The notes: generated by a model not told the origin, from the sequence alone. Shown: positions 6,993 through 15,142, counted from the stretch's first letter. The stretch: DNA of 16,254 nt from JAEUPI01 sp035764445 (GCA_035764445.1 DASTZF010000359.1:1-16254), one strand, 5' to 3'. Numbers and translations are program-made.

Positions 6993-8173
6993 CAGATCGC
7001 CTCCGCGGCGCGCAGCTTGCGGACGCCTTCTCCGTCGATGCCCAGTTCCCGCAGGATGGCGTCGGTGTGCTCGCCGAGCGCGGGCACCGGGTCCATGCGC
7101 GGGCCCTCTTCCCAGGTGCCGGGCGGCAGCATCGCGGGCAGCGGGCCGGCCGGCGAACCCACTTCGCGCCAGCGCTCGCGCGCCTTCAGCTGCGGGTGCT
7201 GCCACACGTCGTGCATCGTGTTGACGCGCGCGTTGGCGATCTGCGCAACCTCCAGCCGCTCGACCACCTGCAGCGCTGTCAGCGGCGCAAACGTCTCGAC
7301 GATGATCCCGCGCAGAGCGGTGCGCTCGGCCACGCGCTTGGCGTTGCCGGTGAAGCGCGGGTCGCGTGCGAGCTCCGGGCGTTGCAGCACCTTGTCGCAG
7401 AAGTTGACCCACTCGCGCTCGTTCTGCAGGCCCAGCATGACGCTGCCGCCATCGGCGCCGGTTGGGAACGGCCCGTAGGGATAGATCGTCGCGTGCGCCG
7501 CACCTGTGCGCGGCGGCGGCGGTGCGCCGTCGAATGCGTAGTACATCGGATAGCTGGTCCATTCGACCAACGATTCGAGCATCGAGATGTCGATGTGTTG
7601 TCCGCGCCCGGTCTGCCCGCGCTGCAGCAGCGCGGCGAGGACGTTGGTGTAGGCGTACATGCCGGCCGCGATGTCGGCGATCGACGGGCCGGCCTTGCAA
7701 GCCTCGTCTGCTGTGCCAGTCACCGACACGAACCCCGCCTCGCTCTGGATCAGCAGGTCATAGGCCTTCTTGTCGCGATAGGGGCCATCGGCGCCGTAGC
7801 CGGAGATGTCGCACACGATGATGGCCGGCTTCTTCGCCGCCAGCCCCTCGTAGCCCAGCCCCAGGCGCGCGGCGGCGCCCGGCGCGAGGTTCTGCACCAC
7901 CACATCGGCCTTCTCCAGCACCAGGCGCTCCAGCACTTTGGCCGCATCGGGATGCTTCACATCGAGCGTGAGGCTCTCCTTGGAGCGGTTGGTCCAAACA
8001 AAGTGCGACGCCAGGCCGCGCACGCGGGCGTCGTAGCCACGTGCGAAGTCGCCGGTTCCAGGGCGCTCGATCTTGATGACGCGGGCACCGAGGTCGGCGA
8101 GCTGGCGCGTTGCGAACGGCGCGGCGATCGCGTGTTCGAGCGTGACGACGGTGAGTCCTGTCAGCGGTTGCAT
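6992..8173 (-). CDS. CaiB/BaiF family III CoA-transferase
   Basis: This 393-residue enzyme begins PLTGLTVVTLEHAIAAPFAT and continues QLADLGARVIKIERPGTGDFAR, the classic N-terminus of class III CoA-transferases. SGYGADGPYRDKKAYD (124-139) and GPSIADIAAGMYA follow. D167 sits where the catalytic aspartate that forms an acyl anhydride is expected. RGQHIDISMLES (190-201) is also typical. These enzymes move CoA from a donor such as succinyl-CoA to a carboxylic acid. In this operon an itaconate- or mesaconate-like diacid is the inferred acceptor. The start at 8173 has AGGAG upstream and lies 10 bases after the hydratase stop. The 3' end overlaps the CitE-like start. Confidence 0.9.
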   Translation of the reverse strand: MQPLTGLTVVTLEHAIAAPFATRQLADLGARVIKIERPGTGDFARGYDARVRGLASHFVWTNRSKESLTLDVKHPDAAKVLERLVLEKADVVVQNLAPGAAARLGLGYEGLAAKKPAIIVCDISGYGADGPYRDKKAYDLLIQSEAGFVSVTGTADEACKAGPSIADIAAGMYAYTNVLAALLQRGQTGRGQHIDISMLESLVEWTSYPMYYAFDGAPPPPRTGAAHATIYPYGPFPTGADGGSVMLGLQNEREWVNFCDKVLQRPELARDPRFTGNAKRVAERTALRGIIVETFAPLTALQVVERLEVAQIANARVNTMHDVWQHPQLKARERWREVGSPAGPLPAMLPPGTWEEGPRMDPVPALGEHTDAILRELGIDGEGVRKLRAAEAI

Positions 8174-8183
8174 GCTCGTCTCC

Positions 8184-9044
8184 TCAGCGCAGCGTCGCGA
8201 GCGCATCCATCGTGAGCCAGCCCTCGTGGTCCTGCGCCCACAGCTTGACCGTCTTGCCATCGCTCTGAAGCTGGCCGTTGACGCGGAACGGGTTCAGGTC
8301 GAACGTCGGTCGCACGGCCTTGAAGCGAAACGTCGCGACATCGCGATCCGGCGCGTTGCGACGCACCAGGTCCATCAGCAGCGTGGCGATCAGCGGGCCG
8401 TGCACGATCAGTCCCGGGTAGGCCTCGACTTCGGTCACGTACTTGCGGTCGTAGTGGATGCGGTGGCCGTTGAAGGTCAGCGCCGAGTAGCGGAACAGCA
8501 GCACGTCGTCGGGCACCATCTCGCGTTGCCACGCCGCGCCGGTGTCCGCCCGCTGGGGCGGCGGGTCCACATCGCCGGCCCGCTTGGCTTCGCGATACAC
8601 GATGTCGTGGAACTCCACGATCGCGGGCTCGGCCGAGCGATTGCAGCGCACCTCGTGGCGCACCTTCACGAACACGAGCTTGCCGGTGCGGCCTTCCTTG
8701 GCCGACACGTCGGCGATGGTCGACGTGCGCTCCACTTCGTCACTCACACGCACCGGCGAGCGGAACTCGAACTGGCTGCCCGCCCACATGCGACGCGGCA
8801 ACCGCACCGGCGGCAGGAAACCGCCGCGCTTGGCGTGGCCGTCGGCGCCGATCTCGCTCTGGCGGTGCAGCGGCAAGAAGTACAGCCAATGCCACAGCGG
8901 CGGCAGCGGCGTTCCGCTGCTCACGTCAGCCGGCGGGTGGTCCAGCGTGGCATTGAGCGCCTTGACGGGTGTGGCGCCGATCTGGTCGCGCACCGTCTCG
9001 CTGCGGCCGACCCAGGCTTGCAGGTCGTTCAGAGAAGTGTCCAT
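8184..9044 (-). CDS. MaoC/FAS1-like enoyl-CoA hydratase (itaconyl-/mesaconyl-CoA hydratase-like)
   Basis: This 286-residue double hot-dog protein has an N-terminal FAS1-like dehydratase half and a C-terminal MaoC half. The first half contains LPPLWHWLYFLPLHRQSEIGADGH (47-70) and FLPPVRLPRRMWAGSQFEF (76-94). The second contains LLFRYSALTFNGHRIHYDR (182-200), with the conserved His/Asp region, and YPGLIVHGPLIATLL (209-223). The arrangement matches mesaconyl-C4-CoA hydratase of the 3-hydroxypropionate cycle and itaconyl-CoA hydratases, which add water to a diacid CoA ester. It lies between the binding protein and the CoA-transferase. AAGGAG sits 8 bases before the ATG. Substrate choice among C4-C5 enoyl diacids cannot be read from sequence. 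Confidence 0.87.
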   Translation of the reverse strand: MDTSLNDLQAWVGRSETVRDQIGATPVKALNATLDHPPADVSSGTPLPPLWHWLYFLPLHRQSEIGADGHAKRGGFLPPVRLPRRMWAGSQFEFRSPVRVSDEVERTSTIADVSAKEGRTGKLVFVKVRHEVRCNRSAEPAIVEFHDIVYREAKRAGDVDPPPQRADTGAAWQREMVPDDVLLFRYSALTFNGHRIHYDRKYVTEVEAYPGLIVHGPLIATLLMDLVRRNAPDRDVATFRFKAVRPTFDLNPFRVNGQLQSDGKTVKLWAQDHEGWLTMDALATLR

Positions 9045-9064
9045 GTTCGAGGCTCCTTGCGCGT

Positions 9065-10024
9065 TCAGTCGGCGGTCAGTTTGGCGCGCTGCACGACGCC
9101 CTTCCACTTGACCAACTCGCTCTTGACCAGCGCGCCGAACTGCTCGGGTGTGCTCGTCTCGACGTCGGCGCCGTGCTCCTCGATGCGCTTGACCGTCTCT
9201 TTGTCGGCCAGCACCTGGTTCAGGGCCTTGTTGAGCTGATCGATGATCGGCTTGGGTGTCTTGGCCGGCGCGAAGAAGCCGTACCACTGCTGCACGTCGA
9301 CGCCGTCGACACCGGCTTCCTTCAGCGTGGGTACGTCGGGCAGCAGGGCCGAACGCTTGGGTCCTGCGATCGCCATCGCGCGCAGCTTGCCGGCCTTGAC
9401 GTGCGGCAGCGCGGTGAACAGGCTGGGGAACATGAACTGCGTCTGCCCGCCGATCGTGTCGGTGATCGCCGGTGCGGAGCCTTTGTACGGCGCGCCGAGC
9501 ATCACCACGCCCGCGCTGAGCTTGAACAGCTCCGCGGCGTAGTGCGGCGCGGTGCCGTTGCCGGCGGATGCATAGGTGTACTTGTCGGGCTTGGCCTTCA
9601 GCTGTGCGACCAGGTCTTTGACGTCCTTCACTGGCACGGACGGGTTCGCGACCATCAACGTCGGTGAATAGCCCACCAGGCCGATCGGCGCGAAGTCGGC
9701 CACCGGGTCGTACCGCAGCTTCTGCAGCGCCGGGTTCATCGCGTGGGTGGCGATGTAGCCGAACATCAGCGTGTGGCCGTCTGGCGCGGCGCGGGTGACG
9801 TACTCGCTCGCGATCGCGCCGTTGGCACCGGCGCGGTTGTCGATGATCACCGTCTGCCCAAGCAGCGCCCCGAGCTTCTGGGCGATGGTGCGGGCCATCG
9901 CGTCGTTGCCGCCGCCGGCCGCGGTGGGCACGACGATGGTGATGGTCTTGTCGGGGTAGGCCATCGCGAGTGGCGCGGTGGCGGCCATCACGGCGGCCAG
10001 GGCCGGTGCGATCAAGCGATTCAC
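9065..10024 (-). CDS. Bug/TctC-family periplasmic solute-binding protein
   Basis: Read from GTG 10024, this is a 319-residue protein of usual family length. It has an N-terminal signal peptide (NRLIAPALAAVMAATAPLAMA, cleavage probably after A22) and then the mature start YPDKTITIVVPTAAGGGND. Family features include GQTVIIDNRAGANGAIASEYV, PDGHTLMFGY and YKGSAPAITDTIGG. Bug proteins bind carboxylates in the periplasm for tripartite tricarboxylate transporters or for signalling. No TctA or TctB membrane partner is present here, so this is an orphan, as is common in Burkholderiales. GAAGGAGA lies about 7 bases before the GTG and decides the start. There is no stop codon between the preceding prpF-like frame and this one, so a fused product is formally possible. 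Confidence 0.85.
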   Translation of the reverse strand: MNRLIAPALAAVMAATAPLAMAYPDKTITIVVPTAAGGGNDAMARTIAQKLGALLGQTVIIDNRAGANGAIASEYVTRAAPDGHTLMFGYIATHAMNPALQKLRYDPVADFAPIGLVGYSPTLMVANPSVPVKDVKDLVAQLKAKPDKYTYASAGNGTAPHYAAELFKLSAGVVMLGAPYKGSAPAITDTIGGQTQFMFPSLFTALPHVKAGKLRAMAIAGPKRSALLPDVPTLKEAGVDGVDVQQWYGFFAPAKTPKPIIDQLNKALNQVLADKETVKRIEEHGADVETSTPEQFGALVKSELVKWKGVVQRAKLTAD

Positions 10025-11122
10025 GGTTTTGTCTCCTTCGGTGGATTTCGAGAACACGTAAGACGGGATATGCAGTTCGCCTTGCAGGATCTTTCGCGCG
10101 GTTCGCACGAGTGCGGCGCGCTGGATGCGGGCGTCGGTGCCGACGCCTTCGAGCGTCACTTCGACATCGATGCGGCCCTGTGGGTGCAACACCGAGATGC
10201 CGCGCACACCGATCTGGTTGGTGTCGCCGCTGATCACCGTGCCCGGCAGGGCGAACGCGGTGGCCACACCGATGGCGCCGGTCACAGCATGTGACGCATG
10301 GCAGCGCCGCGGCGTGAAGTAGCGGGAGGTGATGCTGCGGTCGTCGTCGCCGTCGCTGGCAATCACCGGCTTGGGCACAACGCTGTTCGACACGTCCCCC
10401 AGGCCCATCGCCTCGCCGGCCGCGCAACGCAGGGTCTCCAGGCGCTCCAGCAGCGCACGATCGGCGTCGAGTTCGCATGGCGTCTCGCGACCGCTGAGCC
10501 CGAGGTCGCGGGCGCGCACGATCACCAGCGGCATCGCGGCGTCGATGCAGGTGACCTGCAGGCCATTGATCACATCGATGCGCTTCCCGGTGGGAAACAG
10601 CGAGCCGGTGACCGCGCCCCAGGCGTCGAGAAAGTTCAGCCGGATCGGCGCCGCCGTGCCGGCGACGCCGTCGATGCCAGTTTCGCCTTCGTAGGTGACG
10701 AGGCGGCCTGGCGTAAGCACCGTCACGTCGATGCGCGAGCGGGTGTTGACGTTGTACACGCGCAGCGTGGTCTCGCCGTCTTGCGCGGGGACCAGTCCTT
10801 GCTCGATGGCGAAGGGCGCGACGCCCGACAGCATGTTGCCGCAGTTGGGCCGCGTGTCGACCGACTTCTGGCCGACCCCGACCTGCGCGAACAGGTAGTC
10901 CACGTCGCATCCAGGCTGCGAGGACCTCGAGACGATCGCCACCTTGCTGGTCAGCGTGCTGCCGCCGCCGACACCGTCGACCTGCAGCAGGTCGGACGCA
11001 CCGATGGCTCCGATCAGTGCCTCGTCTCGCTCCGCGTCGTCGGCAGGCAGCCAATCGCGCAGGAAGAACGGCCCGCGCGACGTGCCGGCACGCATCAGGA
11101 CGCAGGGGATCACTCGATTCAT
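10025..11122 (-). CDS. PrpF/GalD-like isomerase/tautomerase; frame continues into the Bug gene without a stop
   Basis: The 366 codons from ATG 11122 to the Bug start encode a diaminopimelate-epimerase-fold isomerase. IPCVLMRAGTSRGPFFL (5-21), VDGVGGGSTLTSKVAIV (48-64) and RPNCGNMLSG (91-100) are PrpF motifs. K60 and C94 stand at the expected active-site places. CHASHAVTGAIG and RAALVRTARKILQGELHIPSYVF form the usual C-terminal end. Relatives move double bonds or switch cis/trans forms of unsaturated diacids (2-methylaconitate isomerase PrpF, methylitaconate isomerase, 4-oxalomesaconate tautomerase GalD), and the protein looks closest to the GalD type. It is first in the operon and divergent from lysR, and no clear Shine-Dalgarno is seen. 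The length is normal, yet no stop follows: the frame runs to 9065, giving a 685-residue open frame. Confidence 0.8.
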
Positions 11123-11213
11123 GGCCGAATGATCGGCGCCGGCATTGCAAAAGTGAATTGCATCTTTAAGATCAACTGATCCGCTTTCGGCATCAATGCG
11201 AGGAGGGTCCGCC
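11123..11213. promoter_or_regulatory. Divergent promoter/operator region between the catabolic operon and lysR
   Basis: This 91-bp gap must hold both promoters. It contains TGCAA-N7-TTGCA (11146-11162), which includes a T-N11-A LysR-type core (11145-11157). Directly adjoining are ATCTT-T-AAGAT (11162-11172) and GATCA-AC-TGATC (11170-11181). A fourth dyad GCCGA-N4-TCGGC (11124-11137) is close to the prpF-like start. The middle of the gap is clearly more AT-rich than the flanking genes. LysR control of the operon from here is inferred from family practice and layout. Clear -35/-10 boxes were not assigned. Confidence 0.6.
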
Positions 11214-12128
11214 ATGGCGATCAACTTCGATCTGAACGACCTGCTGGCCTTCCGCGCGGTGGCCGAGCTGAGCAACTTCCGCAAGGCGGCTGAGGTCGTG
11301 CACCTGTCGCAGCCGGCGTTCAGTCGTCGCATCGACAAGCTCGAACAGGCTCTGGGCGTGCGGCTGCTGGAACGCACCACACGGCGCGTGACGCTCACCG
11401 CGGTGGGCCGCGACTTCGAGCGCAAGGTGCGCGAGCTGCTCGACGAACTCGACGCGACATTGATGGGGATCCGCGGCGTCGCTGTCACGCGAATGGGCGA
11501 GGTGACCGTGGCCTGCGTACCCTCGACCGTCTACTACTACCTCTCGCAGGTGATCCGCCGATACCACGAGCGCGCGCCGAAAGTGCGGGTCAAGGTGCTC
11601 GATGCCAGCGCCAACGAGGTGCTGGCCGCCGTGTCCCGCGGCGAAGCCGACTTCGGGCTCAACTTCATCGGTGCGCAGGAAGGCGATCTCGATTTCAAGC
11701 CGCTGGTCGAAGAGCGCTTCGTCGCCGCCTGCCGACGCGATCACCCACTTGCCAAGCTCCGCCGCGTGAACTGGTCGCAGTTGAGCGAATATGACTACAT
11801 CTCGGTAGGCCGAACGTCCGGCAACCGCGTGCTGCTCGATCAGGCGTTGGCTGGCGTCGCGAACCGGCCTGAGGCCATCTATGAGGCGCAGCACGTCACC
11901 ACGACGCTCGGCTTGGTCGAGGCTGGGCTCGGCGTCGCCGCAGTGCCATCGATGGCGATGCCCGGGCCCGACCATCCGCTATTGGTGAGCGTGCCGCTGG
12001 TGGACCCGGTGGTCACGCGCAAGGTCGGGCTGATTCGACGCCGCGGCCGCTCACTGTCGCCGGCGGCGCAACAGCTGTTCGATCTGTTCGGGGAGGTGAA
12101 GGGGCGGCGCGGCGCAACAGAGCGTTGA
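11214..12128 (+). CDS. LysR-family transcriptional regulator
   Basis: This 304-residue protein has the N-terminal winged helix-turn-helix of the family: FDLNDLLAFRAVAELSNFRKAAEVVHLSQPAFSRRIDKLEQALGVRLLERTTRRVTLT at about residues 5-62. A linker helix and a periplasmic-binding-like effector domain (about 90-300) follow. The start at 11214 is chosen because GAGGAGGG lies just upstream. A longer frame from 11196 would place that site inside the gene. It is transcribed away from the catabolic operon across a short gap, the normal arrangement for a LysR activator that senses a pathway compound. The likely effector is a dicarboxylate or its CoA-pathway intermediate, which is inference. Confidence 0.92.
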   Translation: MAINFDLNDLLAFRAVAELSNFRKAAEVVHLSQPAFSRRIDKLEQALGVRLLERTTRRVTLTAVGRDFERKVRELLDELDATLMGIRGVAVTRMGEVTVACVPSTVYYYLSQVIRRYHERAPKVRVKVLDASANEVLAAVSRGEADFGLNFIGAQEGDLDFKPLVEERFVAACRRDHPLAKLRRVNWSQLSEYDYISVGRTSGNRVLLDQALAGVANRPEAIYEAQHVTTTLGLVEAGLGVAAVPSMAMPGPDHPLLVSVPLVDPVVTRKVGLIRRRGRSLSPAAQQLFDLFGEVKGRRGATER

Positions 12129-12188
12129 GGCACGACACAGCGTCTCAGATGGGTCGCGGGCTGCCGATCGGGCCGCGCACCCGAGCGA

Positions 12189-12221
12189 CCGGTCTACGCT
12201 GTTGAGCCGTCTTTAGACCGG
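12189..12221. repeat. 8-bp inverted repeat after lysR
   Basis: CCGGTCTA (12189-12196) and TAGACCGG (12214-12221) are perfect complements with a 17-base loop, 60 bases after the lysR stop. A second dyad, GTTCGCC-N8-GGCGAAC, lies at 12304-12325. Neither has a T-tract. The rest of 12129-12605 shows no coding pattern or RNA gene that I can support. Confidence 0.4.
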
Positions 12222-12605
12222 CGCCACGCAAGCGTTCCTTCATGGCCGGGTCTTGCCGAAGGCAGCCTCGTAACAACAGACCGCTCAGGGGCACATCGCT
12301 GACGTTCGCCGGGGCAGAGGCGAACTCACACAATGGGGTCGCAAGGGCCCAACGACGGTCCGCTATGTGGCAGCAGCCGCACGGAACCCTCCGGTGGGGC
12401 GGACTGCAGCGCGTTGACTGCCAAAATGCTGCACCGTCGAGAACATGCTCGGTCGCCGCACCCACAAGGACTGCAGGCACGTCGGCTAGGGCTGCCTCGA
12501 TCGGATCGGACGCCTGGGGTAGCTTTGGGGGTAACCAGGATCGAACGAACTGGAAGATTTGAGCAGTGGTGCGGCTTGGCGCGCGGTTTTCAGTTGACCC
12601 CGGCC

Positions 12606-12632
12606 AAATAAAACAGGCCCGCATGGGGCCTG
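12606..12632 (-). terminator. Rho-independent terminator for the minus-strand lipoprotein gene
   Basis: On the minus strand the stem CAGGCCC/GGGCCTG (arms 12626-12632 and 12614-12620, 5-base loop) is followed by TTTTATTT (12613-12606). It lies about 50 bases after the stop of the YVTN/cytochrome gene and is well placed to end it. Confidence 0.75.
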
Positions 12633-12640
12633 AACCGACG

Positions 12641-12680
12641 AGGCGCTGGATGCTGAGAGGCACCCAGCGCCTGTTTTCTT
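12641..12680 (+). terminator. Rho-independent terminator-like hairpin, plus strand
   Basis: AGGCGCTGG (12641-12649) pairs with CCAGCGCCT (12664-12672) around a 14-base loop and is followed by GTTTTCTT. It would stop plus-strand transcription coming from lysR, whose stop is about 510 bases upstream, or from an unseen short RNA in the gap. Confidence 0.65.
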
Positions 12681-12682
12681 GG

Positions 12683-15142
12683 CTACGGCAAGCACAACGC
12701 CTTGGCCTCGTTCATCGTCCGCTCGGGGAAGGTCAGTGTGCTGGCGTCGATGCTGGCGACGAACTTGGCCAACTTGGCGCGGTCGGCCGGGTTGGTCAAC
12801 GTGTCGGCGCCAGCGGTGCCGAGACTGCGGTGCTGCACGTTGGCGAGCACGTCGTCGAGCGTCGTCGCTGCACCACTGTGGAAGTACGGTGCACCGGCAA
12901 ACACGCTGACCAGAGACGGGATGTTGATGCCGAGCACCCCGTTGGCGCCATCGGTGTTCAACTGTCCGGCCACGGCGCCGCCTTTGAGCTCATTGGCCAG
13001 CGCTGCATTGAACGTGCCTGCCTTGCACAGGAAGCGGTTGAGCTGCGCCGCGGTGATCTCGGTGGCCGCAGGCGGCGGCGCGAAGTCCAGCGTGCTCGCG
13101 GTCCAGTTGGCGCCGCCGTGGCAGCCCTGGCAGTTGGCTGCCGCGAACAAGGCACGTCCGGTCTGCACGTCGGGGTCGTTGGCTTTGGTCGGCGCCACCG
13201 GCGCACGGATGCCGAACGCGATGTAGGCGGCCAGCGCGTCGAGGTCGGGATCGCGGCCGGTCGTGGTCGCGGCTTGGGCTTCGCGGGTGGCGTCGGTGCA
13301 GGTGGCGTTGACCGTGAAGCGCAGGTTGAACACGCACGGGTCGACCTCGGCGCGGTTGCCGAACGGATCCTTCACCGCGATCAGCCCCTGGCCACCCGAC
13401 ACGTTGCGGATGTTGAGCTCGAAGTCCTGGATCTCGTCGCGTACGGCCGACCAGTTCAGTGCCCGCTGATGGAACGCCGGCAGCAGCGGCGCGAAGTTGC
13501 CGTTGACATTGACCTTGACGGTCGGCAATTGCGGGTGCGCCACCGTGCTCTCCATCGAGATCGTCTGACGCGGACCGTCGCCGAACATCCACGTCACGCC
13601 GTCGGTCAGGCCACGCGGGTGGCAGCCGTAGCAGCTGCCCCAGCCGGAGTCCGACATGCGGCCGGCCGGCTTCTTCGCGTTGTCGTTGGTGCCCTCGGGG
13701 CCGATCGACGTGTTGAACAGCTCCTTGCCGCGCAGCACCTTGAGCGCGAACGCATCGGTCGGCAACGCGCTCGAAGCCATGCGTGCGATCTCCTTGTACT
13801 TCGACGGATCGTCGCCCGAGATGTCGATTACCGAGACGTCGCGCGACACCAGGTTCATCACGTAGGCACGGGTGTCGCTGCCGTTGATCACCACGCCCTC
13901 GGGGCTCGAGTTGCGGCTGTCACCGGCAGCGTCGACGCCGACCTCGATGCGCACTACGTTGCCGGGGTCACCAGCAGCCTGCGGCGCGTTGATCGTCGGC
14001 TTGCTGTTGGCATCGAGCACCATGCGAACCAGCCGGTCGGCGGCGCGCGACAGCACGAAGCCCTCGAATGCACCGCTGTGCTTGAACGCCAGCGCCGACG
14101 GGTTGGTGGGGAACAGCCTCTTGCCGAAGGGCTCGAGCTGGATGCCCTTGTTCATGTTGAAGGTCTCGTCCGTCGCCTCGACGTCGGCGTCGAGATCGAT
14201 CACTGACACGAAGGCCTGCACGTTGACGTTGAACTTGACCGGCCCGTTGGGTGACGACGCGGTGTTGGGCAAATAGGCGCGGTTGCCGCGCACGACGATG
14301 CTCTCGAGCTGATTCGGGAACGCCAGCGTATTGACCTTTGTCGCCGCGGTGCCGTCGAACACGATCTTGTCGAGTGTCGAACCATCGGATTGAAACCCCG
14401 TGGCCTTGGCGGCCAGCTTGATCGTCTTGACCAGCGTGTCGGTCGACGCGTCGATCACGCTGACGCGGCCTTCGCGGCCATCGTCGCGTCCTTCCTTCTG
14501 GTCGACGCTGCGCGCGTCGTCGACCAGTTGCGCGAGGAACTGGGTGACGTACACCTTGGTCTTGCCGCCGGCGTCGGCGATCGCGATGGCTCGCGGCTTG
14601 GGGCCCACCGACGCGATCGTCTTGATCACGGCGTCGGTGCTGGTGTCGATCACCGTGACACTGCCCGAGCTGAGGTTGGCCACGTAGAGCTTGGCCCCGT
14701 CGAGCGTCAGCGCGCAGCCGGTGGGCTCGGTGCCGACCGCGATCGTCTTGGTCACGCTGCGCCGGTTGGCATCGATCACCGACACCGTGCCGCTGAGCGC
14801 GTTGGTCACGTAGACCTTCCTGTCGTCGGGCGTGATCGCCACGCAGCGCGGCTCATCGCCCACCGGCACTTCGGCCAGCTTGCGGTTGCTGTTGCCGGCG
14901 ACCTCGAACATCGACACCGAATCGGTGTCGGGGTTGACCGACCACACGGTGTTGTTGTCGCTTGTCAGCGCAAGCGTGCTCGAGTGGCTCTCCGCCAGGC
15001 GCGGTGGTGCGTTGCCTCCCCCGTTGCCTGCGTAGCGTGCGTTGCCGGCGTTGTCGCCGCCATAGCCGCCGCCACAGGCGGTGAGTGCAGATACGGCCGC
15101 CAGGCACAACGCCTTCAGCCACCAGTCGCATCGATGTGTCAT
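12683..15142 (-). CDS. Lipoprotein with YVTN beta-propeller and two-heme cytochrome-peroxidase-like domain
   Basis: This 819-residue protein starts at ATG 15142. A longer frame from 15190 adds 16 residues before the signal peptide. The signal peptide ends in the lipobox LTAC (C23), followed by a Gly/Asn-rich linker. Residues about 55-470 are YVTN/YncE-type propeller repeats (VYVTNALSGTVSVID, LYVANLSSGSVTVID, AYVMNLVSRDVSVID). The C-terminal part has two heme-c motifs, CYGCH (504-508) and CQGCH (671-675), and the di-heme peroxidase-like segment APYFHSGAATTLDDVL. It is probably an envelope-anchored, c-type-heme redox protein. Electron partner and substrate are unknown, and peroxidase activity is only inferred. 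It lies downstream of bpt after a 210-base gap and ends at its own terminator. Confidence 0.8.
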   Translation of the reverse strand: MTHRCDWWLKALCLAAVSALTACGGGYGGDNAGNARYAGNGGGNAPPRLAESHSSTLALTSDNNTVWSVNPDTDSVSMFEVAGNSNRKLAEVPVGDEPRCVAITPDDRKVYVTNALSGTVSVIDANRRSVTKTIAVGTEPTGCALTLDGAKLYVANLSSGSVTVIDTSTDAVIKTIASVGPKPRAIAIADAGGKTKVYVTQFLAQLVDDARSVDQKEGRDDGREGRVSVIDASTDTLVKTIKLAAKATGFQSDGSTLDKIVFDGTAATKVNTLAFPNQLESIVVRGNRAYLPNTASSPNGPVKFNVNVQAFVSVIDLDADVEATDETFNMNKGIQLEPFGKRLFPTNPSALAFKHSGAFEGFVLSRAADRLVRMVLDANSKPTINAPQAAGDPGNVVRIEVGVDAAGDSRNSSPEGVVINGSDTRAYVMNLVSRDVSVIDISGDDPSKYKEIARMASSALPTDAFALKVLRGKELFNTSIGPEGTNDNAKKPAGRMSDSGWGSCYGCHPRGLTDGVTWMFGDGPRQTISMESTVAHPQLPTVKVNVNGNFAPLLPAFHQRALNWSAVRDEIQDFELNIRNVSGGQGLIAVKDPFGNRAEVDPCVFNLRFTVNATCTDATREAQAATTTGRDPDLDALAAYIAFGIRAPVAPTKANDPDVQTGRALFAAANCQGCHGGANWTASTLDFAPPPAATEITAAQLNRFLCKAGTFNAALANELKGGAVAGQLNTDGANGVLGINIPSLVSVFAGAPYFHSGAATTLDDVLANVQHRSLGTAGADTLTNPADRAKLAKFVASIDASTLTFPERTMNEAKALCLP

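Noticed and set aside
8184..11150. Single 988-codon open frame on the minus strand
   Set aside because: Only its last 287 codons encode the hydratase. The upstream part is Arg/His-rich shadow of the PrpF-like and Bug genes in another frame, and AAGGAG marks the real start at 9044.
11123..11488. Extension of the prpF-like open frame upstream under lysR
   Set aside because: It is antisense to the LysR gene and adds no family sequence. MNRVIPCVLMRAGTS matches the normal start of the family.
12242..12562. Plus-strand frame after lysR
   Set aside because: No family features, no Shine-Dalgarno, and overlapping competing frames of the same length.
12500..12600. tRNA-like stretch near GGATCGAACGAACTGG
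   Set aside because: No cloverleaf with acceptor, anticodon and T-arm could be built on either strand.
12145..12663. 172-codon minus-strand frame in the gap after lysR
   Set aside because: It starts inside the terminator hairpins, has no recognisable motif, and is Cys/Pro/Arg-rich as expected of GC-rich non-coding DNA.
12566..14206. 546-codon plus-strand frame opposite the lipoprotein gene
   Set aside because: Antisense composition, runs through both terminator hairpins, and the other strand has lipobox, YVTN repeats and two CXXCH motifs.
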